A stretch of DNA of 64,000 nt, taken from Acanthamoeba castellanii str. Neff. Its lineage: Eukaryota > Discosea > Longamoebia > Acanthamoebidae. The DNA lies in contig NW_004457516.1 in the NCBI RefSeq assembly GCF_000313135.1, positions 21,287 to 85,286 of the forward strand, given 5' to 3'. Positions 1-12,373 of the stretch are shown here, piece by piece. The translations under genes were made by a program, and so were the position numbers. The notes under the pieces are model-generated. The model made no database searches, was not told the DNA's origin, and saw nothing but the letters and a program-made list of their open reading frames with translations. How positions within the stretch are numbered: the first letter of the stretch is position 1; every line of letters starts with the position of its first letter.

Positions 1-195
1 CTTGCTGTTTCCCTTGTTGGAGCCCTCTTGAAGAACAAGAAGAAGACATCATACCACTTGATCATCAACTTTCAAACGCCTTCCGAATTCTGGGCTGGAA
101 AACAAAAAAACAAATAAAACAATAAAAATAAAGCCGAAACAAAAAAAACACAAAAAAATAGCATCAAAACTGGTGGATTGGGGCGCATCGGGAAG
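1..195. other. Unassigned left edge, probably 3' end of a cut-off gene plus ELP1 leader
   Basis: The first ~110 bases are open on the + strand in two frames, each closing at a TAA near 115-130. The following stretch is A-rich with repeated AATAAA-like words (about 110-165), as expected for a 3' UTR. This may be the tail of an upstream + strand gene cut by the window edge, but no family is recognisable. The remainder is the short leader of ELP1. Confidence 0.3.
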
Positions 196-3100
196 ATGAG
201 GAATTTGGTGGTTCTCCAGGAGCTGCGTTCTCGATTGCCTGCACATGGAGGTGATGCGTCGCTCGAAAAGCTTGCCGTGGATCCCTATCTGGGAATCATT
301 TACGTAATCACCAAAGACAAGCACGTCATCGGCCTGGCACCGTTCAGCAATGAGGTAACGCCCATTAGTTGCTGGCCGGAGGAGTAAATGAGCGGAGAGA
401 TTGATTCTTTGGGGGCTGCAGGTCACCTTCACCGTGGATGTCAGCGATGTGATCCCGCCCAGTTCGGTGATTGTGGCGGCCCAATTCGTGCCCGACCTTG
501 GCTCCGTTTGCTACGCCACGGCCACCGGCGAGCTGGTCGTCTTCAACGTGGAGACGCAGGAGGCACGCTTCATCTTGCAGATCTGACCGCTCTATCCCCC
601 TCTTCACTTCTTTCAGCTGCTCTTCTTCTCACACCGGAGGTGCATGTGTGCAGGCCGAGTGCGTGGGGTTCATCGACTCGGAGATCCGTGGCATGTCGTG
701 GAGCCCCGATTACGAGCTCATGATCCTCGTCACGGGCAACCGGACGATCCTCTCCATGACTCAGGAGTGGGAGATCGTCACCGAGGTGCCTCTGCAGGAC
801 GAACCGCAGGTCGGTGGCTGCACCCAACCCTTGCGCGCTCTGCTGCACTCCTCGCGCGCACCGTCACGTAACGCACCAACTCTTTGCCGCGTACAGGCAC
901 AGACAAAGGCCGATGATGAAGGAGCACAGTCAAACCTGCCCTCCTTGTCTTGGCGAGGGGACGGCAACTACTTCGCAGTCAACAGTCTCGATGCCGACGG
1001 TACACCGATCATCAAACTCCCAATGTTGCAACGTTGCGGCCGCACTGACTGCTTGCTGCCTACCACGCCGGCGCTCGGCGTATTTCGGGGGGAGTTTAGG
1101 TGAGAGGAGACTGCGCGTGTTCGACCGCTCCCTGGTTCTGGACTCGGTGAGTGCCGCAACCTCCAATCTAGAGGAGTACACGTGTTGGAGGTAGGCCACC
1201 ACTACTAAGTAGAACTCGCGCGCGCGCGCAATGGCTGACTCATATCATCTAGGCCCTCAGGAAGCAGCATCGGATGTTCGCAGCAGAAGCCGAACAAGCA
1301 CGACATCATCTTCTTTGAAAGGAATGGCCTGCGCCTGGACCGGTACTCTATGTTTTTGTTTCGTTTTGATTCTTTTTTTTTCTACGGCCCTCACCTCTTT
1401 GTGTGTGCGTGCGTGTGTGTGTGTGTGTGTGCGTGCGTGTGCGTGGTTCAACGCAGAATGGACTTCACGCTCCGAGACGAGGCCAAGGTAATCGCCATGC
1501 AGTGGAACTCCAATTCGGACATCCTCGCGGTCGGGCTGCAGCTCCTGGGGTCAAGCAAAGATCAAAAGGTGCGCAGTTGACCGACAATCATAACACTTGT
1601 CCTGACTGAGCACTGACAATACTCATGACTTGTTTTTATATTTATAATCTATAAATATTTCTCTCCGGAGCGCAGAAGGCGACGACGGTCGTGCAGCTCT
1701 ATTCCTTCTCGAACTACCACTGGTACATGAAGCAGGAGTTCAAGTACCACGACTGGGAGCTCGCCGACCTGCTCTGGGACCCGGAGAACCCCATGAACCT
1801 CACCGTCATCTGCCGGTATTGGCTCTCACCCTCTCCCGCTCTTTTTGCCCACGCGCACGCACGACCGCACACGCACAAACTGACGCAATTGTCACCTCCT
1901 GGTAGGTCTGGGCATCTCATGCGCTACCATCTATGTTGGGATCCGACGATCAGCGACGGCAACGCCCTCACCAACGAATCTGTCGCCGCCGTTGTAGATG
2001 GAGGTACACCTGGCTCTCCGCCTTTTAGCCGGCTTCATCATCATCACCGGTGGTGTTGAGTGTTCCCTCGTCTGACAATGATTGCTCTTGCCTGCAGCGT
2101 CGGTGCTGTTGACGCCCTTCAAGAGGGTGGTGCTGCCCCCGCCCATGTACTCGACCAAGCTCGATTGCCCGGCCAACGTGTCATCGGTCTCGTTTGCGCC
2201 TCGGTCCTATGACATCGGCGTACTGCTCGCCGACAACACCGTCGCCCTATGGGCTCCCTTTGACACCACATCGCAGGTACGTAGGAGCTGCTCCGTCGTG
2301 TGTTGCGTGGTGCGTGCTCACGGGTACTGACTTCACCAACCCTATATGTAGCGACCTCCCTTCAAAACGGCGCCCGGCCTTCGAGCAGTTCTGGCACTCA
2401 CCCACGAAAATGAAGAGAAGACCGGCATCTCCGCTCTGAGCGGCCTCCGGCAGCTTCACTGGATCGACGCCAACACCCTGCTGGTCGTGGAGAGCGTCAC
2501 CGGCGGCACGATCGTCGACTACGTGGTGCAGGTCCAGTTCGAGGTCAAAGAGGGTACGCCCACACCCCACTCCCGCGCGGCACAGTGCCCGGCGATACCG
2601 CGGCGGCCCCAGCAGCTGACGTCACCTTTTGGGGTGGGACCTACAGGCAAGGCCGAGGTTACCAAGAGCCACCGCACGCCAGTCGACGGACGCCTCGTGC
2701 GCCTGTTCCACAACAAGGACACCGAGCGCGTGTTTGTCGAGGTCGACGATGGCAGCGTGCTCGAGTACATCGCTGGTACCGGTCTCACCCCACAACCAAC
2801 CAACACCAGCCATGGCCAGCGTCGCTCAGGTGTGTCGTGTGTCGTGTGTCGTGTGTCGTGTGTCGTGTGTCGTGTGTCGTGTGTCGTGTGTCGTGTGTGT
2901 GTTGGCGTTCGGTCGCACCACACAGACGCGGAGATGCCCATCCTTGAAGACCAGGTGTTCCAATTCAAGGGTCCCGGCGGACAGACCACCGTGTGTCCGT
3001 GGGTGGCCACGGCCGTGATCGCTGGGGAGGTAAGCACGCTCCTCCCCCAATTTCCCAATCCTCTATTCTGCGCGTTTGGTGTGCGCCTCCGCCGTAAGCT

Positions 3101-4585
3101 GACTGGCTGGCCTGCACGCATAGGAATCGTTCATCGGGCTGAACGACAGGTCGAAGCTGTTCCTCAACGAGCACCTGCTGTCGTCCGAGTGCAATTCGTT
3201 CGCCCTGCACTCCAAGTTTCTCTGCTTCGCCACGCTCGGGCACAAGATGCGCTTCGTCTCCCTTTCCGCGCCCTACCGAGGTGCGCGGCGTGTCACGCTT
3301 GGCGTTGGAGGACAGCCAACACTGGAGTGCTAACCCTTCCCCCTTCCCGGTGCCCACGCGATGCAGAGGGATCGTTGGACATCAGCGCGACACAGGCCTA
3401 CGACGACACGGTCAGGGAGCTGGAGCGCGGTTCCGTGATCGTGTGCGTGTGCCCAAACGACATCAAGGTCGTGCTGCAGGTAGGCGTGTGCACCATCGTC
3501 TCACGACCACATCATCGCTTCACGTGTGACTTACATCTCTTCTCCCACTTCTTCTTCTTCTTCTACACTTCTTCTTCTTCTTCTACAAACTGAGATGCCC
3601 CGCGGCAACCTGGAGGGCATCTTCCCGCGCATGCTCTCGCTGTCGGTGGTGAAGGACCTGCTCGACCGACACGAGTACCGCACCGTGTTCACGTTGATGC
3701 GCAACCACCGAATCGATCTCAACCTCTTCTACGACCACAACCCGCAGGACTTCCTCTCGGTAGCCCCCCCACCGCCCATTCTTTATTATTTCTTTATTTC
3801 TTTATTTCTTATTATTTGTGTATTAATTTACATTTACATTTACATTTAATCTGTGTATTTAATTTGCGGGTGGTGGATGCAGCGCGTGGAGGACTTCATC
3901 AAGCAGGTCGACCGCGTGGATTTCCTGAACCTGTTCCTCTCCTCCCTGAGCGACGAAGACGTCACGACCACGCTCTTCGCCACCATGTACACAACGGACA
4001 AGACGGAGGACAACCCCACTACGGGTGTGGCCACGCCCGCACCTGCCAAGGGCACCAAAGGTGCGCAGTCCGATTGTGGTGTGTCGTGTGTGTCGTGTGT
4101 GTCGTGTCGTGTCGTGTGTTTGAACTTGTTGGAATCTTAATTGGTGCGTGCGTGTAGTGCGGTCGAGCACGAAGGTGAACACGATATGCGATGCCATGCG
4201 CGAGGCGTTGAAGAGGGTGGACGCCAAGAAGTATCTCCTCTCCATCCTCACCTCCTACGTCAAGAAGGTCCCGCCAGCCCTCGAAGAGGCCCTCCTCATG
4301 ATCCGCGACCTACGCAGTACGCGCTCCTCTCTTCTTCGTTCTTTGCTCTTCGTTCTTCGTTCTTCTTCTGGGCCTCACACGCAACTCACTCCCGCATGGC
4401 CCAACGACAGACCAGCAGCCGGCTGAGATCATGGACCCGTTCGCGGAGGAGGACGGCGAGAAGGGCCACAAGGAGAAGAACCCCGCCGAGGAGGCCATGA
4501 AGTACATCGTGTACGTTCTTCCCTCGCGTTGCTGCTTTCACGCTTCGCTATCTCACACGTCCCCCTGTGTTGCGTCGTGTGTGCG

Positions 4586-4618
<33 letters not shown>

Positions 4619-6777
4619 ATGCGCGCGTGGTGTCGTGTGGACGCTACAGATTTCTGGTGGACGTGAACGACCTGTACAACGTGGCGCTGGGCATGTACGA
4701 CTTCGACCTGGTCATGATGGTAGCCCAGCACTCGCAGAAGGACCCCAAGGAGTACCTGCCCTTCCTGCAGCAGCTGCAGGGCATGCCCAAGTACGTCCAG
4801 CGGTACACCATCGACGACTTCCTCGGCCGACACGAGAAGGCCCTCGAAAACCTCAGGTGCGTCTCACCCACCACTTTCCCATTCCGGCGAGTGCCTACAA
4901 CACACACACGACACACACGACACACACGACACACACAACACTCGCAGCCAAGCGGACGAGAGCTACTTCCCGCAGTGCATTGAGCTGATGAAGAAGCACA
5001 AGCTGTACCGCCTCGCGATGGACCTCTTCAAGAACGACCAGGAGAAGCACAAGCAGGTCCTCTGCCACTACGCCAAGTACCTCGTCTTCCGTGAGCGACA
5101 CCACGAAGCCGGCCTGAGTATGTTCACACCTGCCCCGTGTGTATGCTGGCGACTTTGGCTAACGTGCGTGTGCGTGTGCGTGTGCGTGTGTGCGTGTGTG
5201 CGTGTGTGCGTGTGTGCGTGTGTCGTGTGTGTGTGTGTGTGTTGGTGACTTGGCCGCAGTCTTCAAGCAGATCGGCGACCTGGACAACGCGGTGGAGGCG
5301 TTCAAGAACGCGGTGAGTTGGCAGCTCATGCTCGCCACCTGCCAGGAGCTGGACTACTCCGACTATGACCTGCAGACCGCGGCCCAGGAGATGGCCGACC
5401 TGCTCGCCAACCTCTCGCGCTACCGCGAGGTATCCATCCCCCTCCCCTTCCCCCCCTCTTTCGCTCGCCCATTCGTTCGTATGTGAAGAATGAAATAAGT
5501 AATGAATGCCTGGTGCGCGCGTGTGCGGGCAGGCGGCTCTCGTCTACGAGAGGTACGCCGACGATCCGGAAACGGCCATCGTGACGCTGATCGACGGAGG
5601 CTGCTTCACCGAAGCGTTGAGGTGCCGTGCCCGCTCGTTTGCTTTGTGTTCGCTGGACCACACCCTCACCACCCAACCACCCACACCACCCATCCAACCG
5701 CCAGGCTGTGTTACCTCCACAAGCGGAAGGACCTGATCGAGACGCACCTGCAGCCGGCCAGCCTCGAGCAGTGCGAGAAGTGGAAGAACAAGATCGAGAA
5801 GAAGCACAAGCGGTTCCTGCGACACAAGGAGCGCCTGCCCATCGCCCGCGGCATCATGCGCGCCAAGATGCAGGATGCCGAGACCTACGGCGGTACCACC
5901 ACCCTCCACTCACCAGCCACCAGCCACCACCTTCGCGTTTGCTGATATGAGAGGCCCCATTACGTAGGACCGGACGAGGCGGACGAAGTGGCGAGCATGG
6001 TGTCGGAGGTGTCGATCTCGAGCAGCGTGTCGTCCCACATGTCGACCGCAACGGGCACGTCGACGTCGTCGCGCAGCGCCTACGATTCGGTGATCAGCGA
6101 GGGCGGCACGCGCAGGCGGGTGCGGCGGCCCGGCACGAAGCGGGTCACGGGCAAGGAGGGCTCGCCGCGCGAGGAGGAGTGGCTCGTCACTACCATGCGC
6201 GGCCTCGTCCCCTCCGACAAACTCCTCTGTACGCCACACACACGCACACACGCACCACACACGCACACACACACGCACGCACACACGCCACCACGCACGC
6301 ACACACACGTGCATTGACGCCAATGCTTGTTCGTGTCATTTTCGTTCTTTGGCTACCGCCAACCAGCCGATATGAAGGAGCTGTTGGATACGCTGGTGCT
6401 GTTCGGCCACATGGCCGAGGCGAAGGACCTGCACGCCACGCTCGCCGCGCTGGTCGCGCTGATCAACTCCAGCGCCGACATGCTGGACGACTCCGAGTGC
6501 CTCTACGTCCAGAGGCGAAAGGCCCGGGCGGCCCGCAAGGTTTGCTTTCCTCTCTAACCGCTTGATGGAATCATGTAAGAGCGCTCACGTGTGCTTGTGT
6601 GCGTGTGTGCGTGTGTGCGTGCGTGCGTGTGCGTGTGTGCGTCGGTGTGGTTGTGGCTGCATGCAGGCTGCTGGGCTCCCCTTGGGCGAGGAAGACGAGG
6701 AGGAAGTACACACGAAGGAGGAGCCCAAGAAGCTCATCAAGAACCTCGAGTGGGACCTCTCGCTCCTCACCGAGTGA
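196..6777 (+). CDS. ELP1: Elongator complex protein 1 (ELP1/IKBKAP/Iki3)
   Basis: Scaffold subunit of Elongator, the cytosolic complex that makes cm5U-type modifications on wobble uridines of tRNA. The start ATG at 196 opens with MRNLVVL, the typical ELP1 N terminus. Family blocks appear in order on successive exons: the WD-like N half ([19 protein letters not shown] near 680-740; YHWYMKQEF near 1720; [12 protein letters not shown] near 2130), the [12 protein letters not shown] junction near 3600, then the alpha-solenoid C half ([17 protein letters not shown] near 3720; [20 protein letters not shown] near 4700). A Ser/Arg-rich basic segment near 6000-6180 ([11 protein letters not shown]) matches the C-terminal region used for tRNA binding in known ELP1. 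The protein ends WDLSLLTE, like the family, at a TGA at 6775. At least 15 introns are needed, several made of GT-rich microsatellite. Downstream neighbour is convergent, 119 bp away. Exact splice sites are inferred. Confidence 0.95.
1404..1446. repeat. GT/GTGC microsatellite in ELP1 intron
   Basis: Alternating GT and GC dinucleotides fill this short intron between two ELP1 exons. Confidence 0.9.
2823..2908. repeat. Heptamer satellite (TCGTGTG)n in ELP1 intron
   Basis: About ten near-perfect copies of the 7-base unit TCGTGTG make up most of one ELP1 intron. Shorter arrays of the same unit or its complement occur in other introns of the window. Confidence 0.95.
4576..4620. repeat. GT microsatellite in ELP1 intron
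   Basis: Almost pure GT dinucleotides between the exon ending near 4508 and the exon beginning near 4650. Confidence 0.9.
5163..5245. repeat. GTGTGC/GT microsatellite in ELP1 intron
   Basis: About 80 bases of GTGTGC and GT units occupying one short intron. Confidence 0.9.
6230..6312. repeat. CA/CACG microsatellite in ELP1 intron
   Basis: CACACG-type repeat on the sense strand, the opposite polarity to the GT-rich arrays in the other introns of this gene. Confidence 0.9.
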
Positions 6778-6895
6778 GAGACGCTCCACCCATCCACCAT
6801 CATCATCATCATGCTCCTCCCTTATTCACTCATCGCGGTGGTGGCAATGACCTTGTTGCCTTGGCATGCACTGGTGTGCCGACATGATCGATCAT

Positions 6896-8819
6896 CAACT
6901 TCGCTCTGCGTCCTCTTCCTTTTCTTCTCGTCGCGGTGGCACATCGGCCGGGTCTGGGAGCTCGTCGTGGCCTGAACAAATAAACAATAAAATGAATATT
7001 GTGTGATTAAAAACATAAATTATAATAACAATAAAATAAATGGAGGGCTGTGATACCTGGTGGGGGCTGGAAGGCGCGGTTGGCTTCGGCGTCCCAGTCG
7101 GTGTTGAACATCTTGGTGAGATGGGCGGCCTGAATCTCGACCGAATCGAGATTGGTTTCCCCCACGATGAGGTAGAGGTCGATCTCCTTCTCGTCGGTGA
7201 GATCCTTGTACTTCCTAAAGTCCCGCTGTGTCTTGGCCTTCACCCAGCCCACACGATTGGTGGTGGGCATCTTCTCTGCTGCCTGAAGCACACTGTTAAA
7301 TTGGCGCTACTCTTTTGCATCGCGACGTTGCAAACTGTATGCACGTGCCCTGAACAGCTTCTTGTACAGGCGCAGGACCTCGCCTCGTCGAGGATTGACA
7401 AACGATCCCGTTGCGCTCATCGCGGCCAGCCAACAAAACAGAGATTAGAAGAATTTTGTATTTATTGTTTATTTGTTTATTTATTTGTGGCTTTGTTTGT
7501 TCGTCGTCGGTGTGGTCCTTGTTGAACCAGTTCTTGGAGATGGTGGCCGAGAAGGTGCGGGAGAGGCGGTTGAACTTTGAGTTCCGGCTGCGCAGCGTCT
7601 GATGGCCGCGCAGCGTCGTCTCGTCGGCGCTCCTGTGCATCGGGCCCGGCGCCGTCAAGTCCTGCAGTCCGGGCGCCGAGCCGCGAATGCTCCTCCGTCG
7701 CGCGCTTCGGAGCGTGCCCGATGAAGACGACGACAGTGGCTACGGCGGCGAGTCGAGAGAAGTGGAGGAAAGGAGGAGAAGGAGGAGAGCGCTGGGTCGC
7801 TCATCACGCCCACCACCGACGCACGCCCGCCGATGCGCGCCGATGGGGCGCCCGTGTCGTCATCGCCCAGCAGCTGACCCTCTGTCACGACCTGCAGCGG
7901 GAACGAGACCCACAGCTTGCCTGGCAGCGACGCCTTGATCTTCAGCCCCACCCACAGGTCGTGCCTGCGCATGACCAGACGGTGTTAGTTAGCTATTCGT
8001 CACCAAATAAAAGCACATAAAACGTACGTGCGCCATTGGTTGGATGGTCGAGTGTTGGGCGGGGCGAGGTAGGTCAGGTGCCCTGTGTATGCGCTCTCGC
8101 CCACCATGGGGAACACTCCGCCCTGCATGTACTCCTCCACCACCCCTTTCCTCTGTGTATATATAGAGAGGTAGGGAAAAAAAGCAAAGCATCAGTACTT
8201 GCGCCAGCCAAACCCCCGCTCGTTCGGTGGCTACAGGCGCACCTTGACCACATTGCCGCCTTCCGTTTCACGCTCTGCGGCCAGACCACAAATATTTTTG
8301 TATTACAGCGATGGTTAGTGCAATGAATCACAAGGTTGCGGCCACGACGTTGGCGTACCGGCCAAATAGACTTTGACGACAGAGACAGTCTTGGGGGTGC
8401 CGTTCTTCACCTTCACTGGTTTGGTGGGTTGGTGGTGTGTGAGACAAAATGTAGGAAGTTGGTGGCGGGAGAGAAGGTGGCACACACCTCTAATGCGCAC
8501 TGCCTGACCCACCAGGCACGAACAGCCACTCTCCAGCTTTGCCTTGAGCACCAGCGCCTTCTTCCCCGCCCTCCGCTCCGCGCGGCGCACCAGCAAGCCA
8601 TCGTCGTCGGCTTCTTCAACTTTCGCGTCGTCCGCGCTTTGGCGCCGGGGCAAGCCCTCCTCTCCTCCGTGCTGCTGCTCGAGGCAGCTGGGGGCGTAGA
8701 GCTCCTTGGCCTCCTGCACCCGCCGGTCCGTGAGACGCAGGGCGCGGGGCAGCACCACCGACACCCGGTGGGACGACATGAAGTCGCCCCCGCCTCGCTT
8801 CGTCTTCGCCACCGCCGTC
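6896..8819 (-). CDS. Arrestin-like domain protein
   Basis: Start ATG at 8819. After a ~95-residue N-terminal exon, short exons read RIRVKVKNGTPKTVSVVKVY, then a charged strand, then GGVFPMVGESAYTGHL, then HDLWVGLKIKASLPGKLWV followed by SFPLQV. The pattern of a cavity-lining strand (VKNGTPKTVSVVKVYL) and a late Lxh...P..hVxhPhxV block is typical of the arrestin C-terminal beta-sandwich. A downstream exon (NRLSRTFSATISKNWFN) and a last part (7007-7270, KEIDLYLIVGETNLDSVEIQ) lead to HDELPDPADVPP and a TGA at 6896. Arrestin-fold proteins are adaptors for receptor and vesicle sorting. The frame between about 7660 and 7780 is not clean: either an unseen small intron or a base error lies there. The family call rests on motif shape only. 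Confidence 0.55.
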
Positions 8820-9064
8820 ATCTGCTAAGAGAGAAGAATTTCCTTCGTCCTCGCTCTGTGTTCAGGTCAAAGAACGAAGCCGCACACCTGTTGGTGCTCG
8901 CGCAAGGCGAACGGCGGTTGGTTGCACCCAAGATTGGGCCCAGAACGAGAGCCAACGGCGGTGCTCAATTCAAATTAATAAGCTTCTATGAATAGAGATA
9001 TCTGCGACGGAACTCTCCCTGCCCCTTTCGAACAAGCGCCACAGAGACGGTGATGCAACGCGGC

Positions 9065-11750
9065 TTAGGCCACCTGGTGGGAGGCCTGGTCGGCGATGAG
9101 GGAGGCCACGCACGACGTGACGCCTGCCGATGGGGTGTTACAAAGAGGGGACGAGGAGTAAAACGGTGGTGAGCAGGGCGTGTGCGGTGGGTGGTGGGGG
9201 GATGAATTGGAACAAAGACGCACCCTTGCCCATCTCGATGTGCAGGAACTCGTTGGGTCCGTGCGCTGTGTGATCCGGTAGATGATGTGGGTCCCGATGT
9301 TAGTTTACGCGCTTCGTGAACGAGAGGGGGGAGGGGTGTACCGTTCGACTTGGGGCCAAGCACGCCAGTAATCATGAACTGCGCCTTGGGGAAGAGCTCA
9401 CCCAGCATGCCCATGAACGGGATGGAACCGCCCTCGCCCATGTCTGTCATGACAAAGTGGCAGTGGCGTGGCAGTGTGAGAAGCCAACAAAGGAACGTAT
9501 GGGCTGGCGAGGTCTGGGTGCGTACAGCAGACCTCCTTGCCGAAATAGGCCTTGGAGGCCTTGTCCACCGACTCGGCCAGCCAATCGACCAGCTTAGGCG
9601 ACTCCCAGCCTGGAAACACGAACACACGCCCGTGTGTAAGAGAACAACGAACGCGTTGGCCTCACGTGGGGCGGATGCTAGGGTACCAGTGCCGGCCTTT
9701 TCGACCTCGAAGCTCACCGAGGCGCCGTAGGGAGGGTTCTGCGTGGTGATGGTGACAACCACTGGGTCAACCACTTGAAACTTGTGGAAAGAGGGGGGAA
9801 GACAGCAAATAACGGGTGGTGGCCTCGAACCTCCTCGAAGAACTCCTTGAGCTGCTGACCGGCCTTGTCGGCGTTGATCGTCGGCGGCAGGCGCAGCGAC
9901 ACCTTCAGCGTGGTGTACGGGCGAAGCACGTTACCTGCCGTGACACATACCAACGGTCGGTAGTGAGCAAGCGTATGTTCTTATGCCCAGACACAAGAAC
10001 GCAGCAAAATGCCACAAGGGAGCCGCACCCGAGCTCTCGAGGCTGGGCAGTCCCTCGGCTCCGGTGATCGAGAGGGCAGGGCGCCAGGTCCTGGAAGTGG
10101 AAGGGGAAACAACGTTGAGGTACGACCGCCGATTCACACACCGAGCGCGAGCCCTGCTAGTAACAAGCAACGTACTTGTTCAAGAACAGCTCGGTGAGAT
10201 CATCAGCCACGGGCTTGGCACCGGCCTTCCAGGGGAACTAGAGAAATGGAATGACGCCAATGTAAGATGTTTGCGGGACCGGGAACACTAGAGAGTGCGT
10301 GCAAACGCTTTCGGCCAAGCTCAATGGAGCTCTGTACGTACCTCCTTGTAGATGAGGTCACCGAGGACCTCGGCCGCCCGCTTGGTCTGCTCAATGCGGA
10401 AGGCGGGGATCTCGGCGGAGAGGAAGGGCGGGAGGATCTGGCCCGTCTTGACGTCCTCCAGCCTGTCCAGGACCTGGCGCAGGACGCGGAACGACGAAGC
10501 CACGACGCCGCTGCACGGGTGCGGGCGGATGGATGGATGGAAGGCCACATGACGTCAGCCCACATCATCAACACTCGGCCCGTGGTGTGAAAAGCAAAAG
10601 CGACGCTTTTGAGAAAGGCTTACCTGGCGGAGCCCGAGTGCACTCCCTCGGTGAGGATCTCGGCCTTGAGGTTGCCCATGACGGCACCCCTCAGCGAGGT
10701 GGTGAGCCACAGCTGCTCGTAGTTGCCGCAGCCAGAGTCGAGGCAGATGATCAGGGAGGGGCTCTTGATGCGGGGCAGGAGGAGCTGAATGTAGTAGGGC
10801 AGATCGCGCGAGCCCGACTCCTCGCAGGCCTCGATCACCACCACGCACCGCGAGTGGGGCACTCCTGCTCAGCAGCCAAGCGAAGAAGAAGACGAACGCA
10901 TTAGTATCCCTCATCCCATTACCCATTCACTCCCCCTCCCTTCGTGGTGAGAGTTACCCTGCTTCTTGAGGGCCTGGATGGCGGTAATGGCAGCGAAAAT
11001 GGCCTGATTCACACAATCGAGACGGAACGACCAGCAACTAGTGAGTAAGCAGTGCCACATCGAACACGTTTTAGAGGAAGGTGGTCCGCATGTACATATC
11101 CGTCGTCAGCTCCACCTCGGCCATAGAGCTGTGGGCGCGAACACGAGAGTTGAGGGGAGTGGTGTAAGCAGTCCCAAACGTTACTAATCATAACTGGTGC
11201 GAAAAAAGGCAGCACGCAGTACCTTGCCATCGCGGATGACGGGGGTGTGGGGGCCAAGGCCCTCCTCCCAGCCGTGCATGGGCGGCTGCTTGTCCAAGTG
11301 GCCATAAAGCAAAACGGTGTCCCTGCAGCGCACAGACACGTTGATTAACGGCGCTATTATTAATGTTATTAATAGGAATAGAGACAGAAGGGCAGGCGCG
11401 GTACTCCTTGTTGTCGGTGGTGGCCTCAATTTCGATGAAGATGAGAGGGGTGCGGCCTTCATGCTTGATCACCTGCACAGCAGAAAATTCAATGCTTAGC
11501 ATGTGAGTTGCACATGGTCGGAATCGCTGGTACGAACCTCAAGAATCAGACCGGGCACTTGCTGATTGCGAACCCACTGCACCATAAGATCGACGGCCTG
11601 GTCGATCAGGCCGTTGGTGGCCCACTGGGGGTCGTAGAGAGGCGACTGGTTGGGGATCCTGATGTAGTCCTGCAAGGCCGGCACGATCGAATCGTCCCAC
11701 TGCTGGGCCACGAACTTGCGTCCATCATCGAAGCTGAAGCTGCTTGCCAT
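9065..11750 (-). CDS. CNDP2: Cytosolic non-specific dipeptidase, M20 family (CNDP2-like)
   Basis: Zn/Mn-dependent metallopeptidase that cleaves dipeptides, including Cys-Gly from glutathione turnover, in the cytosol. ATG at 11750. Exons carry the M20 blocks in order: TVLLYGHLDKQPPMHGWEEG (metal His and the D two residues later), LYGRGGADDG (bridging Asp), VVVIEACEESGSRDLPYYI (catalytic Glu pair), ICLDSGCGNYEQLWLTTSLR (metal Asp), GGSIPFMGMLGELFPKAQFM and NAHGPNEFLHIEMG (last metal His). The usual D-x-K after the second metal site is DDGY here, a small departure that may be resolved by correct splicing. The protein ends at a TAA at 9065 after HQVA. About ten short introns. The gene is divergent from TOM7, with starts ~175-205 bp apart. 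Confidence 0.92.
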
Positions 11751-11925
11751 CTTTCTACTATTCTAATAACGGGATCTTGCGAGATGAGCGCAAAACACAA
11801 GCGGGGCAAAAAACGCAGCATTATGGACGCTGACGTCAGCTTCCTTATTAACCACTATTCGAGGAATGGCTGTGCGCTAGACGCCGTGTCTGCGATTTTT
11901 TTCGATTCGATTATCGCAAACGAAG

Positions 11926-12120
11926 ATGACGCTCGGAGGACTCGATCTTGAAGTAATGAGCGCTAAGGCCGCGCGCCTATACGACAAGGCCGTGGTGGTT
12001 GCCCGAGTCGGCTTCCACTGGGGCTTCATCCCGTTCATCATCTTCCTCGGCGTCCGATCCATGAGGCGAGAGCAGAGCTGGCTGTCCCTCCTCGTTCCCA
12101 CCCCCTACCTTCAAGCTTAA
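11926..12120 (+). CDS. TOMM7: Mitochondrial import receptor subunit TOM7
   Basis: A 64-codon single-exon frame; a second ATG at 11956 would give 54 residues, closer to the usual ~55-60. The diagnostic core VGFHWGFIPFIIFLGV is a tail-type transmembrane helix that matches the TOM7 pattern (h-x-x-GFIPhhIhLG), preceded by a short hydrophilic cytosolic segment and followed by a WLSLL block like the family's C-terminal SLL. TOM7 modulates assembly of the TOM translocase in the mitochondrial outer membrane. The family identification is by eye from a short protein but the helix signature is strong. The start choice is open. Confidence 0.78.
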   Translation: MTLGGLDLEVMSAKAARLYDKAVVVARVGFHWGFIPFIIFLGVRSMRREQSWLSLLVPTPYLQA

Positions 12121-12373
12121 TCATCGACCTACCACCTCCGATCTTCTTCCGGCAAGCGACCGCAGAACCAAACCACGCCATCTCCTTCCCCCGCCCCGCA
12201 CTGATTTCCATCAGCCCTGCCACATAAATCACTGTCCAGGCTCTGCCCCAGAGGCATCTTCGACAAATTCACCTTCTTTTCTCGTTGAGATGCAGACATA
12301 GACAGCAAGTAGGAATCGTGGTGTGCAGCTTTACTCTTTTGACTGACTAAGCAGTGGTGTTAGTGTGTTGGGT

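Noticed and set aside
2823..2908. CRISPR-like regular repeats
   Set aside because: Uninterrupted 7-base tandem units without spacers, within an intron of a eukaryotic gene. A microsatellite, not a CRISPR array.
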